From positions 227,288-291,287 of the forward strand of contig CAVPXL010000015.1 in assembly GCA_963709765.1 (NCBI GenBank): DNA of 64,000 bases. Reading direction: 5' to 3'. Under the pieces are notes generated by a model. The model did not search any database. It saw only the letters and a list, made by a program, of their open reading frames with translations, and was not told where the DNA came from. Both the position numbers and the translations under genes were made by a program. Origin of the DNA: Roseitranquillus sp963709765. GTDB lineage: Bacteria; Pseudomonadota; Alphaproteobacteria; Rhodobacterales; Rhodobacteraceae. Of the stretch, positions 43,506-54,210 are shown piece by piece; the stretch's first letter is position 1, and each line of letters starts with the position of its first letter.

Positions 43506-44276
43506 ATGAAGCGTGACGTGGAACGGCGCGGTCGCAACCGGCCGCTGGAAGTCCTTTTGCTGGCCGGAACGAGCGAGGCGCGCGCCATCGCCCGCGCCCT
43601 CGGCCTCATGGAGGGCGTCGCGGCGAAGGTCGGGTATCGAACCGGTCGGGTCGCGGAGGATCTGCCGCTTCCCGGCGTATGCATGGCCGGAGAGAGTGAC
43701 ACGGACCTTGTCGGCTGGCTTCGTGCCGAAGGATTCGATACCGTCCTCGATGCAGCCCATCCGTTCGATGCCGGGTTGGGGTGCTTGCGGCCATCGCTCT
43801 GCCGCGCGGCGGGAGCTGACTATCTACGGATTCTGAGACCCCCGTGGCGCCCCGGGCCGCGCGATACCTGGACCGAGGTGGCTGATCTGGGCGCAGCGGC
43901 GCGTTGCATCCCCGCCGGCGCGCATGTGTTCGTCACGGCGGGCCGCGGGCGGATCGAGGCCGCGCCGGAGCTCGGGCGTCACCACGTCGTCGTGCGGCGT
44001 CGCGCGCCCACGAGAGAGCCGTTTCCATTTCCGGATGGGCATTACCGGGTCGAGGAGGGACCGTTCACCGTGACGGGCGAGCGCGATCTTTTTCGCCGGC
44101 TGGGGATCGAGTGGTTGATCTTGCACAACGCAGGTGGGGAGGGTGCCTGGCCCAAGGTCGCGGCGGCGCGGGAACTGGGGTTGCCTGTCGCGATGATCAG
44201 ACGGCCCGATCCGCCTGAATCGAGCCGCGTCGAGACGGCCGAGGCCGCGCTCGCCTGGGTCAGGGCGCGGCTATGA
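43506..44276 (+). CDS. cobK: Precorrin-6A reductase (CobK/CbiJ family)
   Basis: NADPH-dependent reductase of corrin-ring synthesis. 256 residues: VLLLAGTSEARAIARAL at the start, VLDAAHPFDAGL, YLRILRPPWRPGP, HVFVTAGRGRIEAAPEL and WLILHNAGGEGAWPKVAAAR match the family. The aligned position where most members have DATHPFA reads DAAHPFDA. It overlaps the glycosylase gene by 4 bases and stands apart from other cob genes. Confidence 0.88.
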   Translation: MKRDVERRGRNRPLEVLLLAGTSEARAIARALGLMEGVAAKVGYRTGRVAEDLPLPGVCMAGESDTDLVGWLRAEGFDTVLDAAHPFDAGLGCLRPSLCRAAGADYLRILRPPWRPGPRDTWTEVADLGAAARCIPAGAHVFVTAGRGRIEAAPELGRHHVVVRRRAPTREPFPFPDGHYRVEEGPFTVTGERDLFRRLGIEWLILHNAGGEGAWPKVAAARELGLPVAMIRRPDPPESSRVETAEAALAWVRARL

Positions 44277-44902
44277 GCGGGCGGATCATCGAAAGCCCGG
44301 ATTGCGTCGCGGAAGGAGCCGCATGGCTGGCGCGCGTCGAGCCCAGGTTCGCCGCGGCCCTCGACCTCACCGGGCCTCTGCCGCTGCGCCGTCGTTGCGA
44401 CGGGTTCGAACCGCTCCTGTCCGCCATCGTCAGTCAACAGGTCTCCGTTGCTGCCGCCGACGCGATCTGGTCACGGCTGCGGACGGCCAGGCTGACGGGG
44501 CCGCGCAAGATCCTCGTCGCCACGGATGAAGACTTGCGCGCCTGCGGCCTGTCTCGCCAGAAGATCCGGTATGCCCGGGCCCTGGCGGCGGCCCGGCTGC
44601 CGTACACGAATCTGCGCGACCGGCCGGACGAAGATGTGGTGACAGTCCTGACGGAAGTTCCCGGCATCGGACGGTGGACGGCAGAAATCTACGCCATGTT
44701 CTCGCTCGGGCGGGCCGACGTCTTCGCTCCGGCGGATCTGGCGCTGCAGGAGGCCGCGCGGCTGCTCTTCGAGATGCCCTCACGCCCGACGGAACGCGAG
44801 TTGCGGGCTCTGGCCGAGGCCTGGTCGCCGTGGCGGGCCGTTGCGGCGCGGCTGCTCTGGGCCTACTACCGCGTCGCCAAGGAACGCGAGGGGATCAGGT
44901 GA
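44273..44902 (+). CDS. DNA-3-methyladenine glycosylase II (AlkA-like)
   Basis: 209-residue HhH-GPD base excision repair enzyme. The helix-hairpin-helix LTEVPGIGRWTAEIYAMFSL (126-145) is followed by the catalytic aspartate Asp155 in FAPADLALQEA; PLLSAIVSQQVSVAAADAIW lies in the first half. It lacks the N-terminal extra domain of E. coli AlkA. It overlaps cobK by 4 bases and the esterase gene by 1. Confidence 0.9.
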   Translation: MSGRIIESPDCVAEGAAWLARVEPRFAAALDLTGPLPLRRRCDGFEPLLSAIVSQQVSVAAADAIWSRLRTARLTGPRKILVATDEDLRACGLSRQKIRYARALAAARLPYTNLRDRPDEDVVTVLTEVPGIGRWTAEIYAMFSLGRADVFAPADLALQEAARLLFEMPSRPTERELRALAEAWSPWRAVAARLLWAYYRVAKEREGIR

Positions 44903-45561
44903 TGCGAGAGTTGCAGAGTGCGCGGCGCGGTGCGCCCGAGGGGACGGCCAGAGCGGTCGTGGTGTTCCTGCATGGCTATGGTGCCGACGGTGCAGATCTT
45001 CTGGGCCTTGCCGAGCCGCTGGCGCCGCATCTTCCGCATGTGGCGTTCTACGCACCCGACGCGCCGGAGCCCTGCACCGGCAATCCGATGGGCCGGCAAT
45101 GGTTCCCGATCCCATGGCTCGACGGCTCAACCGAGGCCGCCGCCGGAACTGCGATGGCGCGGTCCATCGCGGATCTGAACGCCTTTCTCGACCGGGTGCT
45201 GGCAGAGGAAGGTCTGGAAGCCGATCGGATGGCGCTCGTCGGGTTTTCCCAAGGTACGATGATGGCGCTTGCCGTGGCACCGCGCCGGACCGCGCCGCTG
45301 GCCTGTCTTGTCGGGTTTTCCGGGCGATTGCTGCATGAAGAGAATCTGGGCGACGAGACGCTGTCGCGCTTTCCGGTTTTGCTGTTGCACGGAGACCAAG
45401 ACGAGATGGTCCCGCCGGAAAGCCTTCCCCACGCGGCCGATGCGCTGACCGGAGCCGGATTCGAGGTCTTCACGCATGTGATGCGCGGCACCGGACACGG
45501 GATTTCGCCCGACGGGCTGGGGGCGGCAGCGCGGTTCCTCATCGACCGGCTGCCCGACTGA
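44902..45561 (+). CDS. Alpha/beta-hydrolase, carboxylesterase/phospholipase family (YpfH-like)
   Basis: 219-residue COG0400 hydrolase. Oxyanion region VVFLHGYGADGADL, nucleophile Ser116 in VGFSQGTMMAL, acid Asp167 in HGDQDEMVPP, and His199 in GTGHGISP. ATG 44902 overlaps the glycosylase stop. The natural substrate is unknown. It is the last gene of the cobK-glycosylase-esterase run. Confidence 0.88.
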   Translation: MRELQSARRGAPEGTARAVVVFLHGYGADGADLLGLAEPLAPHLPHVAFYAPDAPEPCTGNPMGRQWFPIPWLDGSTEAAAGTAMARSIADLNAFLDRVLAEEGLEADRMALVGFSQGTMMALAVAPRRTAPLACLVGFSGRLLHEENLGDETLSRFPVLLLHGDQDEMVPPESLPHAADALTGAGFEVFTHVMRGTGHGISPDGLGAAARFLIDRLPD

Positions 45562-45631
45562 GAGCGGCCGCCACGGCTCTGATCCAGCTCCAGTCAAGGG
45601 CGCCGGAGCATTCCACAGCATGTCGTGGGAC

Positions 45632-45659
45632 TTGCGAGGTCAAAAGCTACATATATAGT
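45632..45659 (+). promoter_or_regulatory. Candidate promoter for the HNH nuclease gene
   Basis: TTGCGA (45632-45637), 16-base spacer, TATAGT (45654-45659). A GC hairpin (GGGGCGGCGG / CCGCCTCCCC, 45670-45691) lies at the predicted start of the transcript, about 45 bases before the gene. Confidence 0.45.
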
Positions 45660-45733
45660 CGGTGACGTTGGGGCGGCGGCTCCGCCTCCCCATTGTCGGC
45701 CGCGTATGACGGGATAGTGGGGGTTTGTCTGGC

Positions 45734-46318
45734 ATGGACGGGGACTTCAGAACGAGTTTCGTAAGGGAACCGCAGGGCGTCAGGCACTATCCTGCCTTGG
45801 TTCTGAACGCCGATTACCGGCCGCTTTCGTACTACCCGCTCTCGCTCTGGCCTTGGCAGGAGGCGATCAAGGCGGTCTGGCTCGACCGGGTGCAGATCGT
45901 GGCGGAATACGACCACTACGTTCGCAGTCCGTCCACCAGCATTCGAATACCTTCGGTGGTGGTCCTCAAGGACTACGTCAAACCTCAGAAGCGCGTGGCC
46001 TTCACGCGCTTCAATTTGTTTTTGAGGGACGGTTTCGCCTGCCAGTATTGTGGCGGAAAGGCCGATCTGACCTTCGACCACGTGATCCCGCGTGCGCGCG
46101 GCGGCATCACCAGCTGGGAGAACGTCGTCGCCGCCTGCGCGCGCTGCAACCTCCGCAAGGGTGCGCGCAGCCTGCGTCAGGCCGGCATGTCGCTGCGCCG
46201 GTCGCCCCGCTGTCCCGAGGCCGAGGAACTGCGGAACCAGGGCCGCAGGTTCCCTCCCAACCATCTGCACGAAACCTGGATCGACTTCCTCTACTGGGAC
46301 GCCGAACTGCAGGCCTGA
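45734..46318 (+). CDS. HNH endonuclease domain protein
   Basis: 194 residues. The N-terminal part (PALVLNADYRPLSYYPLSLW, EAIKAVWLDRVQIVAEY) and the HNH core CQYCGGKADLTFDHVIPRAR with GGITSWENVVAACARCNLRK match the widespread chromosomal HNH family of Alpha- and Cyanobacteria. Two CxxC pairs (CQYC, CARC) bind zinc. It is not associated with a visible mobile element; the function is unknown. ATG 45734 is preferred over an in-frame TTG at 45725. Confidence 0.88.
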   Translation: MDGDFRTSFVREPQGVRHYPALVLNADYRPLSYYPLSLWPWQEAIKAVWLDRVQIVAEYDHYVRSPSTSIRIPSVVVLKDYVKPQKRVAFTRFNLFLRDGFACQYCGGKADLTFDHVIPRARGGITSWENVVAACARCNLRKGARSLRQAGMSLRRSPRCPEAEELRNQGRRFPPNHLHETWIDFLYWDAELQA

Positions 46319-46445
46319 GCGCCGTAACTGCGCCTCCGGCATACACAAAAGCGGAGGAGGGGCCCGCCAACTGTTGTACGCAAGGTTGCGCGCGCTACTG
46401 TGCGTCGACCCAGAGGCCCAAGCTCAGGAAGGAGCGGCTGCGACC

Positions 46446-47893
<1,448 letters not shown>

Positions 47894-47897
<4 letters not shown>

Positions 47898-48565
47898 ACC
47901 TGGTCGAATACCCCGACCGCGAGATGATGATGATCGATCTCGCCAACCGTCTGGCGGGCGAGATCCGTTCGATCCTGTCACACGAGGATTGGGCGACGTT
48001 CGCAGCCCCCGGCGGAACGACACCGGGTCCGATCTTCGACGCACTCTGCGCGGCCCAGCTCGACTGGTCGCGGGTGCGCGTGGTCCCGACCGACGAACGT
48101 TGGGTGCCCGAAACCTCGCCGCGCTCCAACGCGCGACTGCTGCGCGAGCGGCTCCTGGTCGACCGCGCGGCCGCCGCAACCCTGATCTCGCTCCATGCCG
48201 AGGCCGACGCACCGGAAGCCCGTCTCGACGAACTCAGCGAGCAGGTGCGCTCTGTCATGCCGGTTTCCGTGCTGCTGCTCGGGATGGGAGCCGACGGTCA
48301 TGTGGCGTCGCTCTTTCCGGGGGCAGACCGGCTCGACGATGCGATGGACGATGACGCGCCGCCGCTCATGGCGATGCGCGCGCCCGGCGCGTCGGAGCCG
48401 CGTGTGACGCTGACGCTTCCGGTCCTGCGGGCGGCGGTCTCGACGCACATTCTCATCACGGGTCCGGAGAAGCTGGAGACGCTGCGCAAGGCGCGAGGCG
48501 CGAAGGCCTCCCAATACCCCGTTGCGGCCTTTCTTGGCGATGCGACAATTCACTGGGCGGAATAG
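47894..48565 (+). CDS. pgl: 6-phosphogluconolactonase
   Basis: Hydrolyses 6-phosphogluconolactone made by Zwf. 223 residues of the DevB/SOL family: FAAPGGTTPGPIFDAL, VRVVPTDERWVPETSPRSNA, VSVLLLGMGADGHVASLFPG. It sits between zwf (4-base overlap) and pgi (2-bp gap), clearly one operon. Confidence 0.95.
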
Positions 48566-48567
48566 AC

Positions 48568-50175
48568 ATGCGTTGGAATGAACTGAAAGAGCGGGCAAAT
48601 TCGGCTTCCGACCGGCCCTTCTCCGAGCTTTTCGCGGATCAGGCGCGGGCTGCGGAATATGCCATCTCGGCCGGCGATCTCTACTTCGACTATTCCAAGA
48701 CGAACATCGCATCCCGCGAACGCGATCTTCTTCTGGACCTTTATGCCGAGGCGGACGTTCCGGCGCGCCGCGACGCGATGTTCCAGGGCGCCCGGATCAA
48801 CGAAACCGAGGGGCGCGCGGTTCTCCATACGGCATTGCGCAATCTCGACGGGGGCGCCGTCGACGTCGACGGCCAGGATGTCATGCCGGAGGTCCGCGCG
48901 ACGCTGGAGCGCATGGCCAGGTTCGCAGACGCGGTCAGGAGCGGCACCTACAGCGGCGAGGGCGGGGCCATAACCGATGTCGTCAATATCGGCATCGGCG
49001 GGTCCGATCTGGGGCCGGCGATGGCGGTTTTGGCGCTCGCGCCCTACCACGACGGGCCGCGCTGCCATTTCGTCTCCAACGTGGACGGCGCACAGATCGC
49101 TGACACGCTGCGTCCGCTGGATCCGGCGACGACTCTCGTCATCGTGGCCAGCAAGACCTTCACCACCGCCGAGACGATGGCCAATGCCCGGACGGCGCTG
49201 GCATGGATGGACGAGCGGGTGGAAGAGCCGGGGAAGCAATTCGCGGCGCTCTCTTCGGCGGCCGACAAGACGGCGGCGTTCGGCATCGACAGCGCGCGCG
49301 TCTTCGGGTTCGAGGACTGGGTCGGCGGGCGCTATTCCATGTGGGGGCCGATCGGGCTCAGCCTGATGATCGCGATCGGGCCGGACGCCTTCCGGGCCTT
49401 CCTGCGCGGCGGGCAATGGATGGACACCCATTTTCGTGTCGCCGAGCCGCAGCACTGTCTGCCGGTCATGCTGGCGCTGGTCGGGATCTGGCACAACCAG
49501 GGCTGCGGCTACGCCACACGCGCGGTTCTGCCCTACGAACAACGGCTGGCGCGGCTGCCAGCCTACCTTCAGCAGCTCGAGATGGAGAGCAACGGCAAAC
49601 GCGTGTCGATGGACGGCAAGGCGCTCGAGATCCATTCGGGGCCGGTCGTCTGGGGGGAGCCGGGAACGAACGGGCAGCACGCCTTCTACCAGCTCATCCA
49701 TCAGGGCACGCGGATCGTTCCTTGCGAATTCATGGTCGCCGCCGAGGGCCATGAAGACGATCTCGCGCATCAGCACCGGATGCTGATCGCCAACTGTCTG
49801 GCCCAGTCGCAGGCCCTGATGCAGGGCCGAAACCTGGAGGAGGCCCGCGAATTGATGGCACGGCAGGGTCTTGATGGGGAAGAGTTGGAGCGTCAGGCGC
49901 GGCATCGGGTCTTTCCCGGCAATCGCCCCTCGACCACGCTGCTTTATCCGAAGCTCACTCCGTATGTGCTTGGCCAGATCGTTGCGCTCTACGAGCATCG
50001 CGTCTTCGTGGAAGGGGTCATGCTCGGCCTCAATTCCTTCGACCAGTGGGGGGTGGAACTCGGCAAGGTGCTGGCCCAGGGGCTGGAACCGACCCTGGAG
50101 GGCAAGGAGCCCCGCGGCGCACTCGATGGATCGACCCGCGCCCTCGTCGACTGGGTCCGGCACAACCACGGCTGA
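48568..50175 (+). CDS. pgi: Glucose-6-phosphate isomerase
   Basis: Interconverts glucose-6-phosphate and fructose-6-phosphate. 535 residues with VNIGIGGSDLGPAMAVLALA, ASKTFTTAETMANARTALAW, GGRYSMWGPIGLSLMIAIGP and GTNGQHAFYQLIHQGTRIVP (signature 2). It is the third gene of the zwf-pgl-pgi operon. The 247 bp to cheB contain a 60-codon open stretch (50227-50409) that I do not recognise. Confidence 0.96.
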   Translation: MRWNELKERANSASDRPFSELFADQARAAEYAISAGDLYFDYSKTNIASRERDLLLDLYAEADVPARRDAMFQGARINETEGRAVLHTALRNLDGGAVDVDGQDVMPEVRATLERMARFADAVRSGTYSGEGGAITDVVNIGIGGSDLGPAMAVLALAPYHDGPRCHFVSNVDGAQIADTLRPLDPATTLVIVASKTFTTAETMANARTALAWMDERVEEPGKQFAALSSAADKTAAFGIDSARVFGFEDWVGGRYSMWGPIGLSLMIAIGPDAFRAFLRGGQWMDTHFRVAEPQHCLPVMLALVGIWHNQGCGYATRAVLPYEQRLARLPAYLQQLEMESNGKRVSMDGKALEIHSGPVVWGEPGTNGQHAFYQLIHQGTRIVPCEFMVAAEGHEDDLAHQHRMLIANCLAQSQALMQGRNLEEARELMARQGLDGEELERQARHRVFPGNRPSTTLLYPKLTPYVLGQIVALYEHRVFVEGVMLGLNSFDQWGVELGKVLAQGLEPTLEGKEPRGALDGSTRALVDWVRHNHG

Positions 50176-50422
50176 GCACGCGCCGCGTCCGCCCCACCAT
50201 TAAAGGTCGCGAAACCTGTCGCCCCTATGTCTGCGCGTCGGCGGATCGCGTGGTCTGCCGCGTGCGAGATCGCAATCGGGGGCAGCGGCTTGATGACACA
50301 ACTCGATCCTTGCCTGGCGACGCCTGCCGTGCGCGGTCCCGCGACCGCATGTCCGACGCCCAGGTTCGTGCTCCGGATCAGCAGCCGTGGCCCGGTCGAC
50401 CGGCTTTGACAGGAATGATTTG

Positions 50423-51460
50423 ATGAGCGGCAGCAAGATACGGGTACTCGTCGTCGACAATTCCAGAACCATCCGGGCGATTGTCCGGACCATCCTGTCA
50501 CGCGATCCCGAGATCGAGGTCGTCGGTGAAGCCGCCGACCCCTACGAGGCGCGCGAGGAGATCAAGCGGCTCAATCCAGACGTGCTGACGCTGGACGTCG
50601 AGATGCCGAAGATGGACGGGCTGGAGTTCCTTGGCCATATCATGCGCCTGCGACCGATGCCGGTGGTGATGGTCTCGTCGCTCACCCAGAAGGGCAGCGC
50701 GGCCGCGGTACGCGCCCTGTCGCTGGGCGCGATCGAATGCGTGGACCGGGAAGAGGTGCAGCGCGACATCAAGGGAGGCACGTTCCTGTGCGACATCGTT
50801 CGCGTCGCGGCGCAGGCGAAGGTGCGCGCCGCGAGTGCGCCCAAGGTCTTCGAGGCCGCGACCGGATTCAACTGGAACGGAAAGTTCCTGCTGATCGGAA
50901 GTTCAACCGGCGGTGTCGACGCTCTCGAGCGGGTGCTGTCGCAATTCCCCGGAAATTGCCCGCCGACGATGATCTGCCAGCATATGCCGCAATCGTTCCT
51001 TGCGAGCTTCGCGCTGCGCATGAACGCGACGATGCAGCCGGAAGTCGCGCTGGCGCAAGATGGCGAGCGCCTTGAGCAGGGCAAGGTCCTGCTTGCCCCG
51101 GGTGGCACCACGCACCTGACCGTGGCTGGCACGGCCGCGCCCTATGCGCGGCTGGTCGCCGATGACGGCACACATCTGCACGTTCCCTCGGTCGACGTGC
51201 TCTTCCAGTCGGCCCGAAGGCATTCCAAGGAGATCGTCTCCGCGATCCTGACGGGCATGGGTCGGGACGGAGCGGCGGGGATGCTCGAGTTGCGCCAGGG
51301 CGGCGCGACCACATTCGCCCAGAGCGCGCAGACCTGCGTCGTTGACGGCATGCCCCGCGTCGCGCGCGAACTGGGTGGCGTCATGAAATCCATCGATATC
51401 GACAAGATGGCGCGGGCGCTCCTGGATGCCTGCGGACAATCCGGAAGGGCCGTCGCGTGA
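50423..51460 (+). CDS. cheB: Chemotaxis response regulator, protein-glutamate methylesterase
   Basis: Removes methyl groups from chemoreceptors. 345 residues: receiver domain (about 6-120) with phospho-acceptor Asp58 in LTLDVEMPKMDG, then the methylesterase domain with Ser161 in IGSSTGGVDAL, His187 in ICQHMP and Asp282 in TGMGRDGAAGM. ATG 50423 gives the expected start. A GTGA overlap joins it to cheD. No other che gene is nearby. Confidence 0.94.
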   Translation: MSGSKIRVLVVDNSRTIRAIVRTILSRDPEIEVVGEAADPYEAREEIKRLNPDVLTLDVEMPKMDGLEFLGHIMRLRPMPVVMVSSLTQKGSAAAVRALSLGAIECVDREEVQRDIKGGTFLCDIVRVAAQAKVRAASAPKVFEAATGFNWNGKFLLIGSSTGGVDALERVLSQFPGNCPPTMICQHMPQSFLASFALRMNATMQPEVALAQDGERLEQGKVLLAPGGTTHLTVAGTAAPYARLVADDGTHLHVPSVDVLFQSARRHSKEIVSAILTGMGRDGAAGMLELRQGGATTFAQSAQTCVVDGMPRVARELGGVMKSIDIDKMARALLDACGQSGRAVA

Positions 51461-51972
51461 ACTCGATGTCGTCCAACATCAAGCATATCTCGCAGGGCGA
51501 GTTTGCCGTCGACACTGCGCCGGACGCCATCATCGCAACCATCCTGGGCTCCTGCGTGGCCGCCTGCATCTGGGATCCGCTCGCCAGGGTGGGGGGCATG
51601 AACCATATCCTGCTGCCCGACCGGACGGAAATCGTTCCTGCGGTGAACGGTTTTGGCGCGTCCGCGATGGAGCAACTGATCAACGGCCTGCTCAAGCGGG
51701 GCGCACAGCGCGCACGCCTGCGGGCGAAGGCGTTCGGAGGCGCCAAGATGATCGCCAATTTCACCGATATCGGCGAGCGCAACGCGGCCTTTGTGACCGA
51801 TTACCTCAAGGCCGAAGGGATTCCCTGCGAGGGCGCGAGCTTTGGCGGCAATCAGGCGCGGATGGTGCGGTTCTGGCCCCACACCGGCGTCGCACGTCAG
51901 CGCCTGGTCGAGCGGATCGAAGAGAACATCCCCCTTCAGAAGCCGAAGGCGAACGACGTCGAACTGTTCTGA
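51457..51972 (+). CDS. cheD: Chemoreceptor glutamine deamidase CheD
   Basis: 171 residues. The catalytic thiol and histidine are in ATILGSCVAACIWDP (Cys33) and VGGMNHILLPD (His50); the downstream AKAFGGAKMIANFTDIGERN is family-typical. Start is GTG 51457, overlapping the cheB stop. Acting on the same receptor glutamines as CheB explains the pairing. Confidence 0.92.
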   Translation: MNSMSSNIKHISQGEFAVDTAPDAIIATILGSCVAACIWDPLARVGGMNHILLPDRTEIVPAVNGFGASAMEQLINGLLKRGAQRARLRAKAFGGAKMIANFTDIGERNAAFVTDYLKAEGIPCEGASFGGNQARMVRFWPHTGVARQRLVERIEENIPLQKPKANDVELF

Positions 51973-52079
51973 GGTCCTGCAGCACTCGTCACCCTCCGGA
52001 CGCGGTCGAGGCGATCGTCCTCGACGGCCTCGCCGCTTGACAGACGTGCTCCGATGGGGGACGAGGATCACGCCTCGGT

Positions 52080-52247
52080 CCGGCGGTTCCGCCGTCGGTG
52101 AAAAGGGAACACGGGACGACCCATCGGGTCGCAGTCCGTGGCTGCCCCCGCAACTGTAAGCGGTGAGCGCGGTCGATCACGCCACTGGGCCCCGTCGGGG
52201 TCCGGGAAGGCCGGCCAAGCGACGATCCGCAAGCCAGGAGACCTGCC
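52080..52247 (+). ncRNA. Cobalamin (AdoCbl) riboswitch
   Basis: Core elements occur in the right order: GGTGAAAAGGGAACACGGG at the start, GCTGCCCCCGCAACTGTAAG (52141-52160), the GCCACTGGG stretch, GGGAAGGCCGGCC, and the B12 box AGCCAGGAGACCTGCC (52232-52247). It lies 145 bp upstream of btuB. CCCTTCC (52336-52342) is complementary to GGAAGGG (52380-52386), the btuB ribosome-binding site, so control of translation by masking that site is a reasonable model. The rest of the 419-bp gap holds no gene. Confidence 0.95.
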
Positions 52248-52391
52248 GCGGCGATCACCCTGTCCGGGTGCGGGGCGCATCTGGGACGACGGATCCTTCC
52301 GGCGTGGTGACGACTCACCGTCTGCCGGAGGGTTGCCCTTCCGACAGTCCGATATCGGTGGCGGGCGCGGCCCGTCGCAGGAAGGGGCGAC

Positions 52392-54210
52392 ATGCGATAT
52401 CAACTCCTGGCAACGACACTCATATGCGTCGCGGCGCAGCCGCTGGTCGCACAGCAAACCGGTGTGGGCGAGATGATCGGGACGGTAATCCTCGACGGAG
52501 TCATTCCGTCGGGTCAGATGACCTACAGCCGCGCCTATTCCGTGGACGTCATATCCGGCGCGGCACTGCGTGCGACGGGGGAGGCTCTGGTCTCCGACGT
52601 GCTGGCAAGGCAGGCCGGCCTCAGCCTCAGCCGCAATGGCGGGCTGGGACAGACGACGACCTTGCGGATGCGCGGTCTCGGCAGCGAGTACATCGCGGTC
52701 CGGATCGACGGTATCGAGGTGAACGACCCGAGCAATCCCGAGAATTTCTTCGACTTCGGTCAATTGACCAGCGCCGGCGTTTCGCGGATCGAGATCCTGC
52801 GCGGGGCGCAATCGGCTGCTTTCGGCAGCGACGCGGTCGGTGGCGTGATCAACCTCGTGACGGCCCGGCCGGAAACGCCGGGCCAGAGCCTCGATGTGGC
52901 CGCGGAACTGGGCTCCCAGGCGACGAGACGGGTCTCGCTCGGCTATGGCGCGACCGGTGAGCGCGCCGAGTTTGCGTTCACGGCCAGCAGCCTGACGACG
53001 GACGGGATTTCCGCGGCCGACGAAAACGACGGCAACGCCGAAGCCGACGGGTTCGATCAGACCCAGCTCACCTTCTCGGCTGCGTTCCAGGCGACGGAAG
53101 ACGTCCGGATCGGCGCCTCGGGCTTCCGGATCGATAGCGAAGGCGAGTACGATGCGACCTTTCCCGAATTCGCCGACGGCACGCCCGACGACGTGTCGGC
53201 GATCGAAGTCGTGGGGGCTGCGTGCCTTCGCAGAGATCCATGCCATTGGCATCGACCACACATTCGCGGTCACCCGGTTTGAATCGGACCGCGAGTTGAA
53301 AAGCGACGGGTTCAAATACCCGTTCGCGGGATTCCGTACCACGTTCGCCTATACCGGCACGATGCATCCGGGAGCCGACACGACGCTCGCATTTGGAGCC
53401 GAGCGCACGGAGGAAGCATTCGAGGCCGGCATCGACGCAGGCGAGCAGGAGACGGTCGGGGTTTTCGCCGAGGTCCTGCAACAGGTATCGCCGGCAACGG
53501 AAATGGCCTTTGCGCTGCGCTATGACGCCCATTCCGATTTTGACGACGTGATTTCCGGACGCGTGGGTGTCGTCTGGGATGTGGATGACGAAACGAGCCT
53601 GCGGGCGGCTGCCGGGACGGGTTTTCGCGCGCCGTCACTTTATGAACGGTTCGGTTTCTGGGGCGGCAATCCTGCGCTGGAGCCCGAACACAGCCGCAGC
53701 TTCGAACTCAGTGTCGCGCGGCGGTTTGGGGCCTCGAATGTCGCGGCGACGGCCTTCGCCACGGAAATCGACGACCTCATCCAGTATGTCGGCGACTCGA
53801 ACGTGCAGGTCGACGGGGTCGCACGGACCCACGGCATGGAGGCGACGGCGGACATCCCGCTCACGCCACGGCTGCGACTTTTCGGAAACTACACCTACAC
53901 CGACGCGAAGGACGGGCAGGGGGTGCGGCTTCAGCGCGTACCCCGACACGATCTGCTGGTCGGGATCGACGCGCGGCTTGCCGAGCGGTTCGACGCTCTG
54001 GCCAGCTTTCGACACGTCGCGGACACTCTCGATCAAGGGCAGGCATTGCACGACTATACCGTGGCGGATCTTCGGCTGGGCTATCGGCTTTCCGGGACTG
54101 CGGAGGCCTATCTGAGAGTCGAGAACCTGTTCGACGAGGAATATCAGACGGCGATCGGCTACGGTACGCCGGACCGATCGTTCCATGTAGGCGTCCGTGC
54201 CTCGTTCTAG
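52392..54210 (+). pseudogene. btuB: TonB-dependent vitamin B12 receptor BtuB (one +1 frameshift)
   Basis: Outer-membrane transporter. Signal peptide (about 1-20, ending PLVAQQ), plug domain with VSDVLARQAGLSLSRNGGLG, TTLRMRGLGSEYIAVRIDGI and RIEILRGAQSAAFGSDAVGG, then the barrel in a second frame (GLRAFAEIHAIGIDHTFAVT onward) ending in YGTPDRSFHVGVRASF with the terminal Phe. The first frame stops at 53282. Removing one G from GGGGG at 53213-53217 gives a continuous 605-residue receptor. The riboswitch upstream and btuFCD downstream identify the substrate. The last 14 bases overlap btuF. Confidence 0.88.

Noticed and set aside
50176..50422. 60-codon open frame at 50227-50409 before cheB
   Set aside because: It has no ribosome site and no recognisable family, and codon use is unremarkable; not enough support to call a gene.
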